From JANLQX01 sp031368095 (GTDB lineage: Bacteria; Actinomycetota; Acidimicrobiia; Acidimicrobiales; JANYDT01): DNA of 58,939 nucleotides. Numbering within the stretch: the stretch's first letter is position 1; each line of letters opens with the position of its first letter. Of this stretch, positions 40,801 to 49,300 are shown one piece after another. The DNA lies in NCBI GenBank assembly GCA_031368095.1, contig JANLQX010000514.1:1-58939 (forward strand), read 5' to 3'. The notes under the pieces were generated by a model. It had not been told where the DNA came from, did no database searches, and saw nothing but the letters and a program-made list of their open reading frames with translations. The position numbers were made by a program, and so were the translations under genes.

Positions 40801-41217
40801 ATGAGATTCTTAAATCCTAAACAGACTTGGTTCGTTTCTACACCGGAGGATGAATTGCTTCCGGTTGAGGAGAGGACTGTTTTCCATTTGCGGACGCTCA
40901 CGGTTGACGAAGACACCTATCTGCAAGATCGCTTGGGATCGGTGAGCGACGACGGCATGAACATCAAGCTTGGATCACAGGAGCTTATCGCTATCAATAT
41001 TGGTTTGGACAAGGTTGAAACCCCAGAAGTGGATGAAAACGGAAATCCAATCCTATTCGAACGCGACGAAAAAAAGGCGTTTATCCACGGCATCGACAGA
41101 AAGATTCGCCCATGGAAATCCGAGAGCTTGTCTCGGTTGGACAAAAAAACTAGAAGCTTTCTCGCCAAGTCCATTATTGACGGTCCGAAGCTCAAGGAGG
41201 CGGAAGTAAAAAACTGA
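40801..41217 (+). CDS. Tail assembly chaperone (gpG-type)
   Basis: 138 residues, SD AAGGAAGGA. Located between tube and tape measure, the fixed position of the tail assembly chaperone pair. Sequence such as EERTVFHLRTLTVDEDTYLQ and KIRPWKSESLSRLDKKTRSF is alpha-helical and charged as in this family. The gene ends GTA AAA AAC TGA, putting a slippery heptamer directly before the stop; see the frameshift site. Confidence 0.75.
   Translation: MRFLNPKQTWFVSTPEDELLPVEERTVFHLRTLTVDEDTYLQDRLGSVSDDGMNIKLGSQELIAINIGLDKVETPEVDENGNPILFERDEKKAFIHGIDRKIRPWKSESLSRLDKKTRSFLAKSIIDGPKLKEAEVKN
41208..41214 (+). promoter_or_regulatory. -1 programmed frameshift site A_AAA_AAC
   Basis: The codons GTA AAA AAC TGA place A AAA AAC in the exact X_XXY_YYZ phase. 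After a -1 slip, reading resumes at CTG 41214 in a frame that has no stop back to 41181 and continues to 41654. This is the standard way tail chaperone G and GT are made in a fixed ratio. Confidence 0.85.
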
Positions 41218-41654
41218 TACTCTCATCCAGTATTTACTCCGGGCATCTTTCGCCTCACACATGCCCAACTGATGAAGTCAGCAGGGAAGCGTGGGGGTGT
41301 GATGCACCGGCCGCCACGGCAGGGTGGGAGTTGGTTTGTTGGCGGTGCGTCGGTCAAAAATATCAGGAGGAGGCGTGGATATGTCCAGAATGCAAAGGGA
41401 TTGGAAAGGTGCCTCAAGACCGGTGCCCGAACGCGATCAGATCGAAGCCGGGGAGAGAATTGTTTCTGGCCTATCAAAGATTCAAAATGTATTCGGTCCT
41501 GCCTACATCGGGAGGGCTATACGAGCAGTCGGCCGCCTTCCTCAAGACTTTGGAATTGTGCGACACGGCAATAGCATACCTCGACCGGAAGCGGGACGAG
41601 TGGAATCAGTTTCTAAGGGATAAGGCAGAGAAGAGAGCAAATCGAGATGTCTAA
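41214..41654 (+). CDS. Tail assembly chaperone T part (reached by -1 frameshift)
   Basis: 146 residues translated only as the extension of the 40801 protein, giving a GT product of about 284 residues. It has no good start of its own. The first third holds a zinc ribbon (CWRC ... CPEC) and the rest reads ELFLAYQRFKMYSVLPTSGG, QSAAFLKTLELCDTAIAYLD and RKRDEWNQF, typical of T domains that bind the tape measure. Ends eight bases inside the tape-measure gene. Confidence 0.8.
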   Translation: MILSSSIYSGHLSPHTCPTDEVSREAWGCDAPAATAGWELVCWRCVGQKYQEEAWICPECKGIGKVPQDRCPNAIRSKPGRELFLAYQRFKMYSVLPTSGGLYEQSAAFLKTLELCDTAIAYLDRKRDEWNQFLRDKAEKRANRDV

Positions 41655-44286
41655 ATACAGCATTGAAATTCCGATAGAACTCCAGGACAGGTTGTCCCAC
41701 GAGTTTGATCGTCTTTCCGCTGTTGTCAAAGGCAAAGAGCAAGTAATACGCAATGCCATGGCTTCTGTGAAAGACAGAAGCACGGAATCAATGACCGCCA
41801 TTAAGGCTGGAATCGAATCCCTTGGAAAAGCCAAGGTAGACCTGCGAAATTTAGAAGCGCTTAGGAAGGAGATGAGCGAAGTCGCAAACGGTTCTTCGAG
41901 CGCAGCAAATCAGACCCGTATATTCTACCAAGAGCTTTTAAAGTCGAACGCTGCTCAGTCAAAGGCTGCTGGATCTGCAAAAGGGCTTAAGACCGAAATA
42001 GACGGGGTTTCGCAATCAAGCATTCGAGCTGCGAATATTTTTAAGAGTGTTCTTGGAGCGAACCTTGTTACCGGTGCCTTCTATAGCCTTATAAGTGCCG
42101 GAAGAAGTTTGATTGGGACGTTTATAGACGCAAACATTCAGTATGAGCAATCTTCGGTAGCTTTCGAAGTAATGCTAGGTAGTGCGACGAAAGCCAAAGT
42201 GCTTTTGGCACAGGTATCTCAGTTTGCTGCTGAAACTCCGTTTCAGCTTCCCGAACTTAATGCAGCCACAAAAGCACTCCTTGCTTTTGGTTCAGGTGCC
42301 GGTACCGTGGTGCAAGAACTCCGTAGGATTGGCGATATTTCATCTGGGGTAAGCGCTCCTATCGGAGAGATTGCAGCCATTTACGGTAAAGCGAGAGTGC
42401 AGGGCCGCCTCTTCGCGGAGGATATCAACCAGTTCACCGGTCGCGGAATTCCAGTCATTCAAGAGTTCGCAAAGATACTGGGAGTCGCCGAAAATAAAGT
42501 TAAGGATATGGGAGCCAAAGGCCTCATTACTTTCGATACGCTAGATCAAGCATTTGTCAATCTTACAAGCTCAGGCGGAAGATTTAACGGCATGATGGCC
42601 AAGCAGTCCCTAACGCTAGGCGGATTAATCTCGACCATTAAGGACGACTTTACACAGGTGCTTCGCGACATCGGTGAGGGCGGGCTGATGGACAAGCTGA
42701 GGAGTATCGCGAAAGATACGGCAGACTGGTTCTCGGTTAATAGCGAGAAGGTCAAAGCGTTTGCGAATGAACTCGGGTCAAAACTTGGAAATGCAATTTC
42801 ATTTACGCTAAATCACATGGGTGAGCTTCTTGATATCGGAAAAGCGTTCTTCATTGTTTTCTCCGTAGTGAAATTGGCGCAGCTTGTGCTTGGAATAAAT
42901 ACCCTAGGCATCGCTTTGAAGGCGTTGGTGCTGACCAATCCTATATTGGCCGGTGTAAGCCTGCTACTACTTGCCGGAGTCACCGCATACACACAGATCA
43001 CTCGCGCCACGGAAGACTTCAACGATGAGAATAAAAAACTTAAGGAAGGCGAAGATTTATTATTCAGCTACAACAAGCAGTTGGAGCGGACAAAGACGCT
43101 TTCTGAAAAGGTGGCAGATCTCCACAAGAAGGCGATGGAAAACAACCCTTTCGCCTTTGTTGGCACTCCCGTAGAGGAAAAGAAAAAACAAGCATCTGCT
43201 GCTCCTGTGATTCTCACCGAAGCCCAGAAAAAGCACTCTACAGAAATGCTGGCGCTTAAAGAAGAGGCTGCCAAAATTTCCGCTAAAATTAACCTGAACG
43301 GGAAAGAACTGGAGATCGCCGACGAAAAAGCAGCGTATACTAAACGGCTTGCCCTTGCTGGAAAGTTTACGGACTCGATTAAGATCATCAATCAGATACA
43401 TAAGGATGCGCTAACCGAAATAGATCAAAAATATTCCAAATTGTCTGAAGCTGCCAGAAAGGCTGACGCGCTTTCTGTTGGTGCCGAGTACGCTAAATTT
43501 CTAGAGAGCAAATCAAAACTGCAAGACGAGATAGAAAACCTTACGATGACTTCTCAGGAGCGAGAGGTCAAGCAAATAAAAGATCATTACGCTGCACTAT
43601 TGAAAGAGGCCGAGGCTCATTTCTTCAATAAAAAAGAATTGAAAGAGAAAACCGATATAATTGAAAAAGCTCAATCCGAAAGCATAAAAATTCAGGAAAA
43701 GAAGCAAGCGATTGAGAAATATCAGAACGCTTACCAGATGGCTTCCAACATTATGCAAACCGGCGACATGCTTTTCGCTCATAGCCGCAAAAATGCAATT
43801 CTGCACAAAACATTAGCAATTGGAGAAATCGCGGTGAACACTGCAAGAGCGATAATGGCAACATTGGGTACAGGAGGGTACTTAGCCATTCCTCTGGCAT
43901 TTACAATAGGCGCGCTAGGTGTCGCTCAGGCAGCAGTAGTCGCTAGGCAGAAATTCGAGCGCGGCGGTCCAGTTGGTGGTGCAGTCTTTGGTCGGAACCA
44001 TTCCCAGGGCGGCGTACCCATTGAAGTTGAAGGCGGGGAATTCATTTTCAGCAGGCGTGATGTGCAGAACGCTGGCGGCGCTGGAGCGCTTGAGGCGATG
44101 CGCCACAGCCAATTCAAAAATCCAGGTAGCGCAGGAGGCAACAACGTCTCCGTCACCTACGCCCCCGTCTACCCTTCAGGTGCAGATAGTTACGGTCCTT
44201 CTTTCACTGAAGCTGCAAGGAGAGACAAGGTTGAGTTTGGGAGGTTTATGGAAAAGGAACTTAAGGCGAAAGGGTACGTGAACTAA
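41647..44286 (+). CDS. Tape measure protein
   Basis: 879 residues. N-terminal helical segment, a classical tape-measure core (ANIQYEQSSVAFEVMLGSAT; AETPFQLPELNAATKALLAF; GRLFAEDINQFTGRGIPVIQ), hydrophobic segments around 398-450, a long coiled coil from about 530, and a Gly-rich C-terminus (GGPVGGAVFGRNHSQGGVPI) near the tail tip. It sets tail length and helps DNA entry; at 1.5 angstrom per residue the tail would be near 130 nm. Ends TAATG. Confidence 0.93.
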   Translation: MSKYSIEIPIELQDRLSHEFDRLSAVVKGKEQVIRNAMASVKDRSTESMTAIKAGIESLGKAKVDLRNLEALRKEMSEVANGSSSAANQTRIFYQELLKSNAAQSKAAGSAKGLKTEIDGVSQSSIRAANIFKSVLGANLVTGAFYSLISAGRSLIGTFIDANIQYEQSSVAFEVMLGSATKAKVLLAQVSQFAAETPFQLPELNAATKALLAFGSGAGTVVQELRRIGDISSGVSAPIGEIAAIYGKARVQGRLFAEDINQFTGRGIPVIQEFAKILGVAENKVKDMGAKGLITFDTLDQAFVNLTSSGGRFNGMMAKQSLTLGGLISTIKDDFTQVLRDIGEGGLMDKLRSIAKDTADWFSVNSEKVKAFANELGSKLGNAISFTLNHMGELLDIGKAFFIVFSVVKLAQLVLGINTLGIALKALVLTNPILAGVSLLLLAGVTAYTQITRATEDFNDENKKLKEGEDLLFSYNKQLERTKTLSEKVADLHKKAMENNPFAFVGTPVEEKKKQASAAPVILTEAQKKHSTEMLALKEEAAKISAKINLNGKELEIADEKAAYTKRLALAGKFTDSIKIINQIHKDALTEIDQKYSKLSEAARKADALSVGAEYAKFLESKSKLQDEIENLTMTSQEREVKQIKDHYAALLKEAEAHFFNKKELKEKTDIIEKAQSESIKIQEKKQAIEKYQNAYQMASNIMQTGDMLFAHSRKNAILHKTLAIGEIAVNTARAIMATLGTGGYLAIPLAFTIGALGVAQAAVVARQKFERGGPVGGAVFGRNHSQGGVPIEVEGGEFIFSRRDVQNAGGAGALEAMRHSQFKNPGSAGGNNVSVTYAPVYPSGADSYGPSFTEAARRDKVEFGRFMEKELKAKGYVN

Positions 44287-45656
44287 TGGCCACATTTGGT
44301 ATTGAATCCGGATCCGTTGACAACCGCACCTTTTCTTCCTCCACAGGAGTTGGGAAGAAGTTCAAGGATTGGGTGGTCAAAACCCCTGCAAACCATGGGC
44401 CGGGGTGGTTTATTTACGATGACCAGTCTGCCATAGCCACCGATCCGTATATAGTCGTGTGCAACCAAAGCTCACCGACAGCGAATTCGAAAGCCATATT
44501 CGTGCAGGTTATTGTTGTCTCGGCATCCGAAACCATGACCTTAAAGGCTTACCTTGCGTGGGATTCGAGTGCGCACACAGGGCTTGTCTATTGGCAGGGG
44601 ATGAACGTAACCACCAAAACGGGAGCATTTGCTTATTACTTCAGGGGTGGCATTGACTGTTTGATGGTGATTCTTAGGGACGGCACAACCATTACGCACG
44701 CTCGGGTATCGAGGTGGACGGGCATTTGGGATGGGACGAAAGGGACCGAGCCAGAATCCACGTCCGGCGTGCTGACGAACCCGCTTTTTTATGGAACCGA
44801 TCCGGGTGGGTATATCTCGGCTTTCAACCAAATCACCGGCTACAAAGCGAATTTAGATGGAAATGGGAAACTGTATTTCAGCATCGTCCTTGTTTCTGGA
44901 AGCACCTACTTCATTAATATTTACAAGGATTCTGCGCGCACTCAGTTAATTGGCCACACTGCGAATTTTACAAACACCGCCACAGGGTCTAAAACAATAA
45001 CGGCCGACAACGCCTCGGGACTAGGGGGGCTCATTTGGACCGGAATCACGGTTACTGCTGTAACGAATATTGATTGCCGGTTCCTGAGAATAGACTTGGG
45101 ATCAGGTCAGGGAGCAGGGTTTCGGGTTGGGAAGTTTTATTTTATGGTTGACCTTCAAGGCGGTGCTGCACGTGTAAACTATGTGCAAGTTGAATCAAAA
45201 AGCGGTGACCAGCTTGTTCTAACTGCTGTCAATCCGCTTGCGTTTTTAGCTGGGTCCTATATCAGCCCTTACCCACATCGATGGGCAGCAAGTGGAAGCA
45301 CACCGATACTTGACTCCGCAACTCAGATTCCATATTCCTCCAATTTTGGAAACGAGACTAGTGCTAGTAGCGGTTTCTGTAGATGTAGTTACGATTGGCT
45401 AATAAGTGCTTTGAATAGATTGAACCCAGATGATGAAGGCGACTATGCAGCCCAACAGCCTTGGATTGTTGAAATCGCAAACACCTTCGGCCAGCGCGCA
45501 TGGGGCAAAGAAAGCAATGTTATTGTTGGCGCCGGTTCAGGGCTAGCAGCCATGATCGACCGCCGCATTATTAATGGAGTCGCGTATATCGCCCTGACTT
45601 CGGGAAGCGCTGGAACTACAGTCCCTCTAGTCCTCGATACGGAATCACTTTCCTAA
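44286..45656 (+). CDS. Tail tip protein sharing a module with the 46349 protein
   Basis: 456 residues. Largely beta. Residues about 178-265 (ITGYKANLDGNGKLYFSIVL ... IYKDSARTQLIGHTANF ... DNASGLGGLIW) match a segment of the large 46349 protein (ITGFQANWDANRRLYFSLGA ... IFKDAARTQLIGHTIST). A distal-tail or carbohydrate-binding role is likely. TAATG junctions on both ends. Confidence 0.6.
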   Translation: MATFGIESGSVDNRTFSSSTGVGKKFKDWVVKTPANHGPGWFIYDDQSAIATDPYIVVCNQSSPTANSKAIFVQVIVVSASETMTLKAYLAWDSSAHTGLVYWQGMNVTTKTGAFAYYFRGGIDCLMVILRDGTTITHARVSRWTGIWDGTKGTEPESTSGVLTNPLFYGTDPGGYISAFNQITGYKANLDGNGKLYFSIVLVSGSTYFINIYKDSARTQLIGHTANFTNTATGSKTITADNASGLGGLIWTGITVTAVTNIDCRFLRIDLGSGQGAGFRVGKFYFMVDLQGGAARVNYVQVESKSGDQLVLTAVNPLAFLAGSYISPYPHRWAASGSTPILDSATQIPYSSNFGNETSASSGFCRCSYDWLISALNRLNPDDEGDYAAQQPWIVEIANTFGQRAWGKESNVIVGAGSGLAAMIDRRIINGVAYIALTSGSAGTTVPLVLDTESLS

Positions 45657-46348
45657 TGGCCGACACGAACGGCTTCCTGATAGAGGATCCGGTGCTGCTC
45701 TTTGGAGTCAGCGACCTTTCATCAGGGCCAGTTATTGACACGCCTGGTTTTTTGATTCCTGATGTGGATCTTGTTTTTGGTTATTCGGATCTAGCGAGTG
45801 GAAGCAAAATTGATTCTCCTGGTTTTCTGCTTCCAGATCCGGAGGTTCTTTTTGGCACAGCGATATCCTCTGTCTATCCTGGATATGATACCCCCGGCTT
45901 TTTAATTGACCTCGAAACACTTCCTTGGATGCCAGGAGATACGGCCTTTTTAATAGTTCCGAACGAAAATACAATCCCATTCTTTCCATCGGACCCCACC
46001 ATGACCGAAATAATCTACCCAGTCAAACCCATTTCAGACGCCAACAAAGTCCTTTTCAAAATGGACTCAGAAGAATGGCGCGTCACCCAAAAAGCAACCA
46101 ATCCCAGGAACGAGGAAACCGACACGATCCGTTTCAGAGTGGACACCAGTTACATGGCCACCTTCCTGAACGACCTCCACTCCAACAAAGCGAACCAGTT
46201 CCGCCTTTCAACCCCAGGCTACACTCCTTTCGGGTCCACCTCACAGGACAACTACGTCCGCGTGCTCTCTCACTCCAGACCCCAACGTGAGGATCGGGGT
46301 TTAACCCAGCTCATCGACGTTGAATTCCTGTTCGTGGCGGTGTTCTAA
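45656..46348 (+). CDS. Distal tail protein with N-terminal 'GFLIPD' repeats
   Basis: 230 residues. Residues 5-85 contain about four repeats of GFLIxDxxxLFGxSDLxSG and DTPGFLIPD. The rest (IIYPVKPISDANKVLFKMDS ... NYVRVLSHSRPQREDRGLTQ) is compact, like the central beta barrel of Dit-type or minor tail proteins. The repeat part has no clear parallel. Confidence 0.55.
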   Translation: MADTNGFLIEDPVLLFGVSDLSSGPVIDTPGFLIPDVDLVFGYSDLASGSKIDSPGFLLPDPEVLFGTAISSVYPGYDTPGFLIDLETLPWMPGDTAFLIVPNENTIPFFPSDPTMTEIIYPVKPISDANKVLFKMDSEEWRVTQKATNPRNEETDTIRFRVDTSYMATFLNDLHSNKANQFRLSTPGYTPFGSTSQDNYVRVLSHSRPQREDRGLTQLIDVEFLFVAVF

Positions 46349-49300
46349 GTGAAATTTGGCGAGACCGGCGACTCTATCCACGCTTTAAGCTTCTCGGTGC
46401 AAGAGGGGTACTCCACGCCCGCCTGGCCATTTGATAAGACCGTCAAGGTGCTCAAAGCTATCGACGGGACGATCATCGACAGCATCAACTTTGGAGCGAG
46501 GCAGCACAGAACCGCCGAATTCAATATCAATTACATGACCAGGGCCGATCACTACACTCTGAAAACATATTTCGACGCAAACCGTGGCCTCAAAATCCGC
46601 GTTGAACTTGAGAATACCGGAGAGCGAGTATTTGGGGAGCAGTATACCGGAACAGTCTACTATGCTTACCTCCTAGCCGCTGATTCCATGGGGGAGACGG
46701 CGTTCTCCCCATCCCACACCATGTACGGCTATTCCCTAAAGATGGACTTCGCCGGCACTGCTTCAAACTCAGTCCCCAATCCTGCCGACTCATCCGACTA
46801 TGACATCCTGGTGACCATCGACTGCGTCCGCGTGACTGCCGGGTGCCAGGTGGCGAACCTGACCGCGCTCCAGGCCATTCGCAACAAAGATGGCGGTAGC
46901 CGTGGGATGGCCCTGGATACGAGGAAGGTGTACTTCTACAATATTGCTGCATGGACCGAGAGCGGCGACAACAATAATCAGCTTTCACGGTACGAAAATA
47001 TCACCGGCTTTCAGGCGAACTGGGATGCCAACAGGCGTCTTTATTTCTCCCTAGGTGCCCCTTCCGGAGGGGCTAGCGCGTTGAGCATCTTCAAGGATGC
47101 GGCCCGCACCCAATTGATTGGTCATACCATTTCTACCGCCGTTTTCGGGCAGGCCGACGGTAACCTTGTCGACATCATCCCAGACAACAACTCCGGGCTC
47201 GGTGGGAAAATTGCCTTCGACGCACACACGGCAGCGGACACAGACATTCAGATAGACTACGGGTTTTGGGATTACCAGTACACAGCACCAGCCAATGACG
47301 CTGCCCAAGGGCTTAAGAACGGGGTATTCCGCCTCTCAGCCTTCGCGGACATCTCCGGAAGCTCATCAGGTATTTCAGCCACCCTAGGAACCGCCGAGGA
47401 CTTTAAATCCGGCTGGATTGTGGAGAAGTCCATCAAACTCCCACGATATTCCGTTGATGCTCGCCAAGGGCCTGCCATCGAGCACCCGGAGGGGTTCGCC
47501 TTCGCTCTGGACAACTCCTCAAAACGGTGGAAGTACCCGCTTGATAACAACCTTGCTTTCTATGGCGCCTACTGCCAGCTTTACGTCTATGATCGATTGT
47601 CAGGGCAACTGGTCCTATTGAGAAGCGGCTACAACAATAAGAACGGGTTCGACTACACACGGTTTGAGTTTGAAATAGAACCGAGCGTATTCCTTCAGAA
47701 CAAATCCTTCCCTGTCACGGTGATTGGTAAGGGCAATTACCCCAACGCAGCGGATACCATGCGCGGAAAGCCGGTCCTGGCCACGTATGGACGGTGGGAT
47801 AAAGGGCTTCTGCAAACTGTGGCGTTTAATATGGATCCGATTCGGTTTCCGAACAAAAAAAAGAACTTGGCCGTTAAGTCTTGGAATTCGGGCACCCTTA
47901 AAATGGTTATTGACTTACCACCCAGCGAAATTTCCATTGTCCTTGGATCCGCATATACAAGCTATCCTGCTACCATTTACCAATACCTTTATGTTTCAAT
48001 ATTCTACCAACAGGATCAAACGGACCTTAAAAAACTCCGGAAGGTCCTTTCTGTTTCTTCGTCCTCCGGAAATACTGAGCTAACACTTGAAAAAGGCTTT
48101 GCCGATGCTGTCGACACGACGGCGATCGTTGTCCTTTACCTATCTAACGTCCAAATTTTGATAGATGAAAACGCGTCAGTTGGTTTGCGAGAAGTAGACT
48201 ACCTGGTTAAAGGAAATTCAGGCGCAACCCCTCTGGAGCTTTTTGCAAAAGATGGAGAAGTCGTTAAGCCGGTTATTGACACTATGTTTAAAGTTGTCGC
48301 GGATGGAAAGAAAAACCAATTAACCGTCGATACCAACGCAATTTTACTGGATACCACGGGCGACCTAATCGCGGGGCAGTCTACTCCTTTGGATATCGTT
48401 TCTCCTGAAAACCTGCACGCAATAACGGACAAGCGACACGCAAACGGATACGACTACTTCGATTTTGGCTTTTCTCCTAAAGGGGTAGATTCAAATGAGG
48501 TCTCTGAATACGCTGGCGAAGCGGTTCGTGGAAACTGGCAAGGCTACAGAAGCGAGGGGAGGATTCGCGCTATTTTTTCCCCCACGTTTACGACCCTAAT
48601 TTGGACCACATACTTAAATGCCTCAGCTTACACGCTCACGCGGTACCTGTGCACCTATAGGAAGGGTGAAAACAATCTGTATATAGAACCCCAAGGCCGC
48701 GTTCTTGACACCACCTTCGGAACAGCGGGATCGGGCGTAAAATTAGAGAACGGATCCACGGCGTCTGTGTCTGCTGGCGTAGTCACTATTCCGGGTGGGA
48801 GTTCCTTTGTAGCTATAGACCAAAGCGTCAACAACACTGAAACACGGGCTTACGAATATCGTTTACAACCCATTGAAACCACAACCGGACCGGCGTTTCG
48901 CGTTTCTTCCCGTGGTTTTAATAGACCCGTTCCAAGTGGATCCGCTGGGTTGGTTTCCTTAGACGTTAAGGATTTTGTACTTCTGGCGTGGCCCGTCCCA
49001 ACCACACAGGCTGGCTTTACAGTTTTTCAAAAGCAAGATCCAGCAGATTTCGCCCAGGTCGCGGGGATGCCTGTTTCTAGTCCTACGCTTGGATGGTATA
49101 AGACGGCAAGCTTGACCCCAGGGCAAAAATATACCTTCATGGTTTCCATCAACAGCTTAGCCATTGGGTCCGGAGGGGATTCGTGGTTTGTTCCTTCCGG
49201 GTATGCAAGCGATCACGGCATACACCAATTGCTGCACGCTGGCGATGCTTATTCGACGCTGCCGTACCAAACCATGCGGGATTCCCCAAACTGTGACCTC

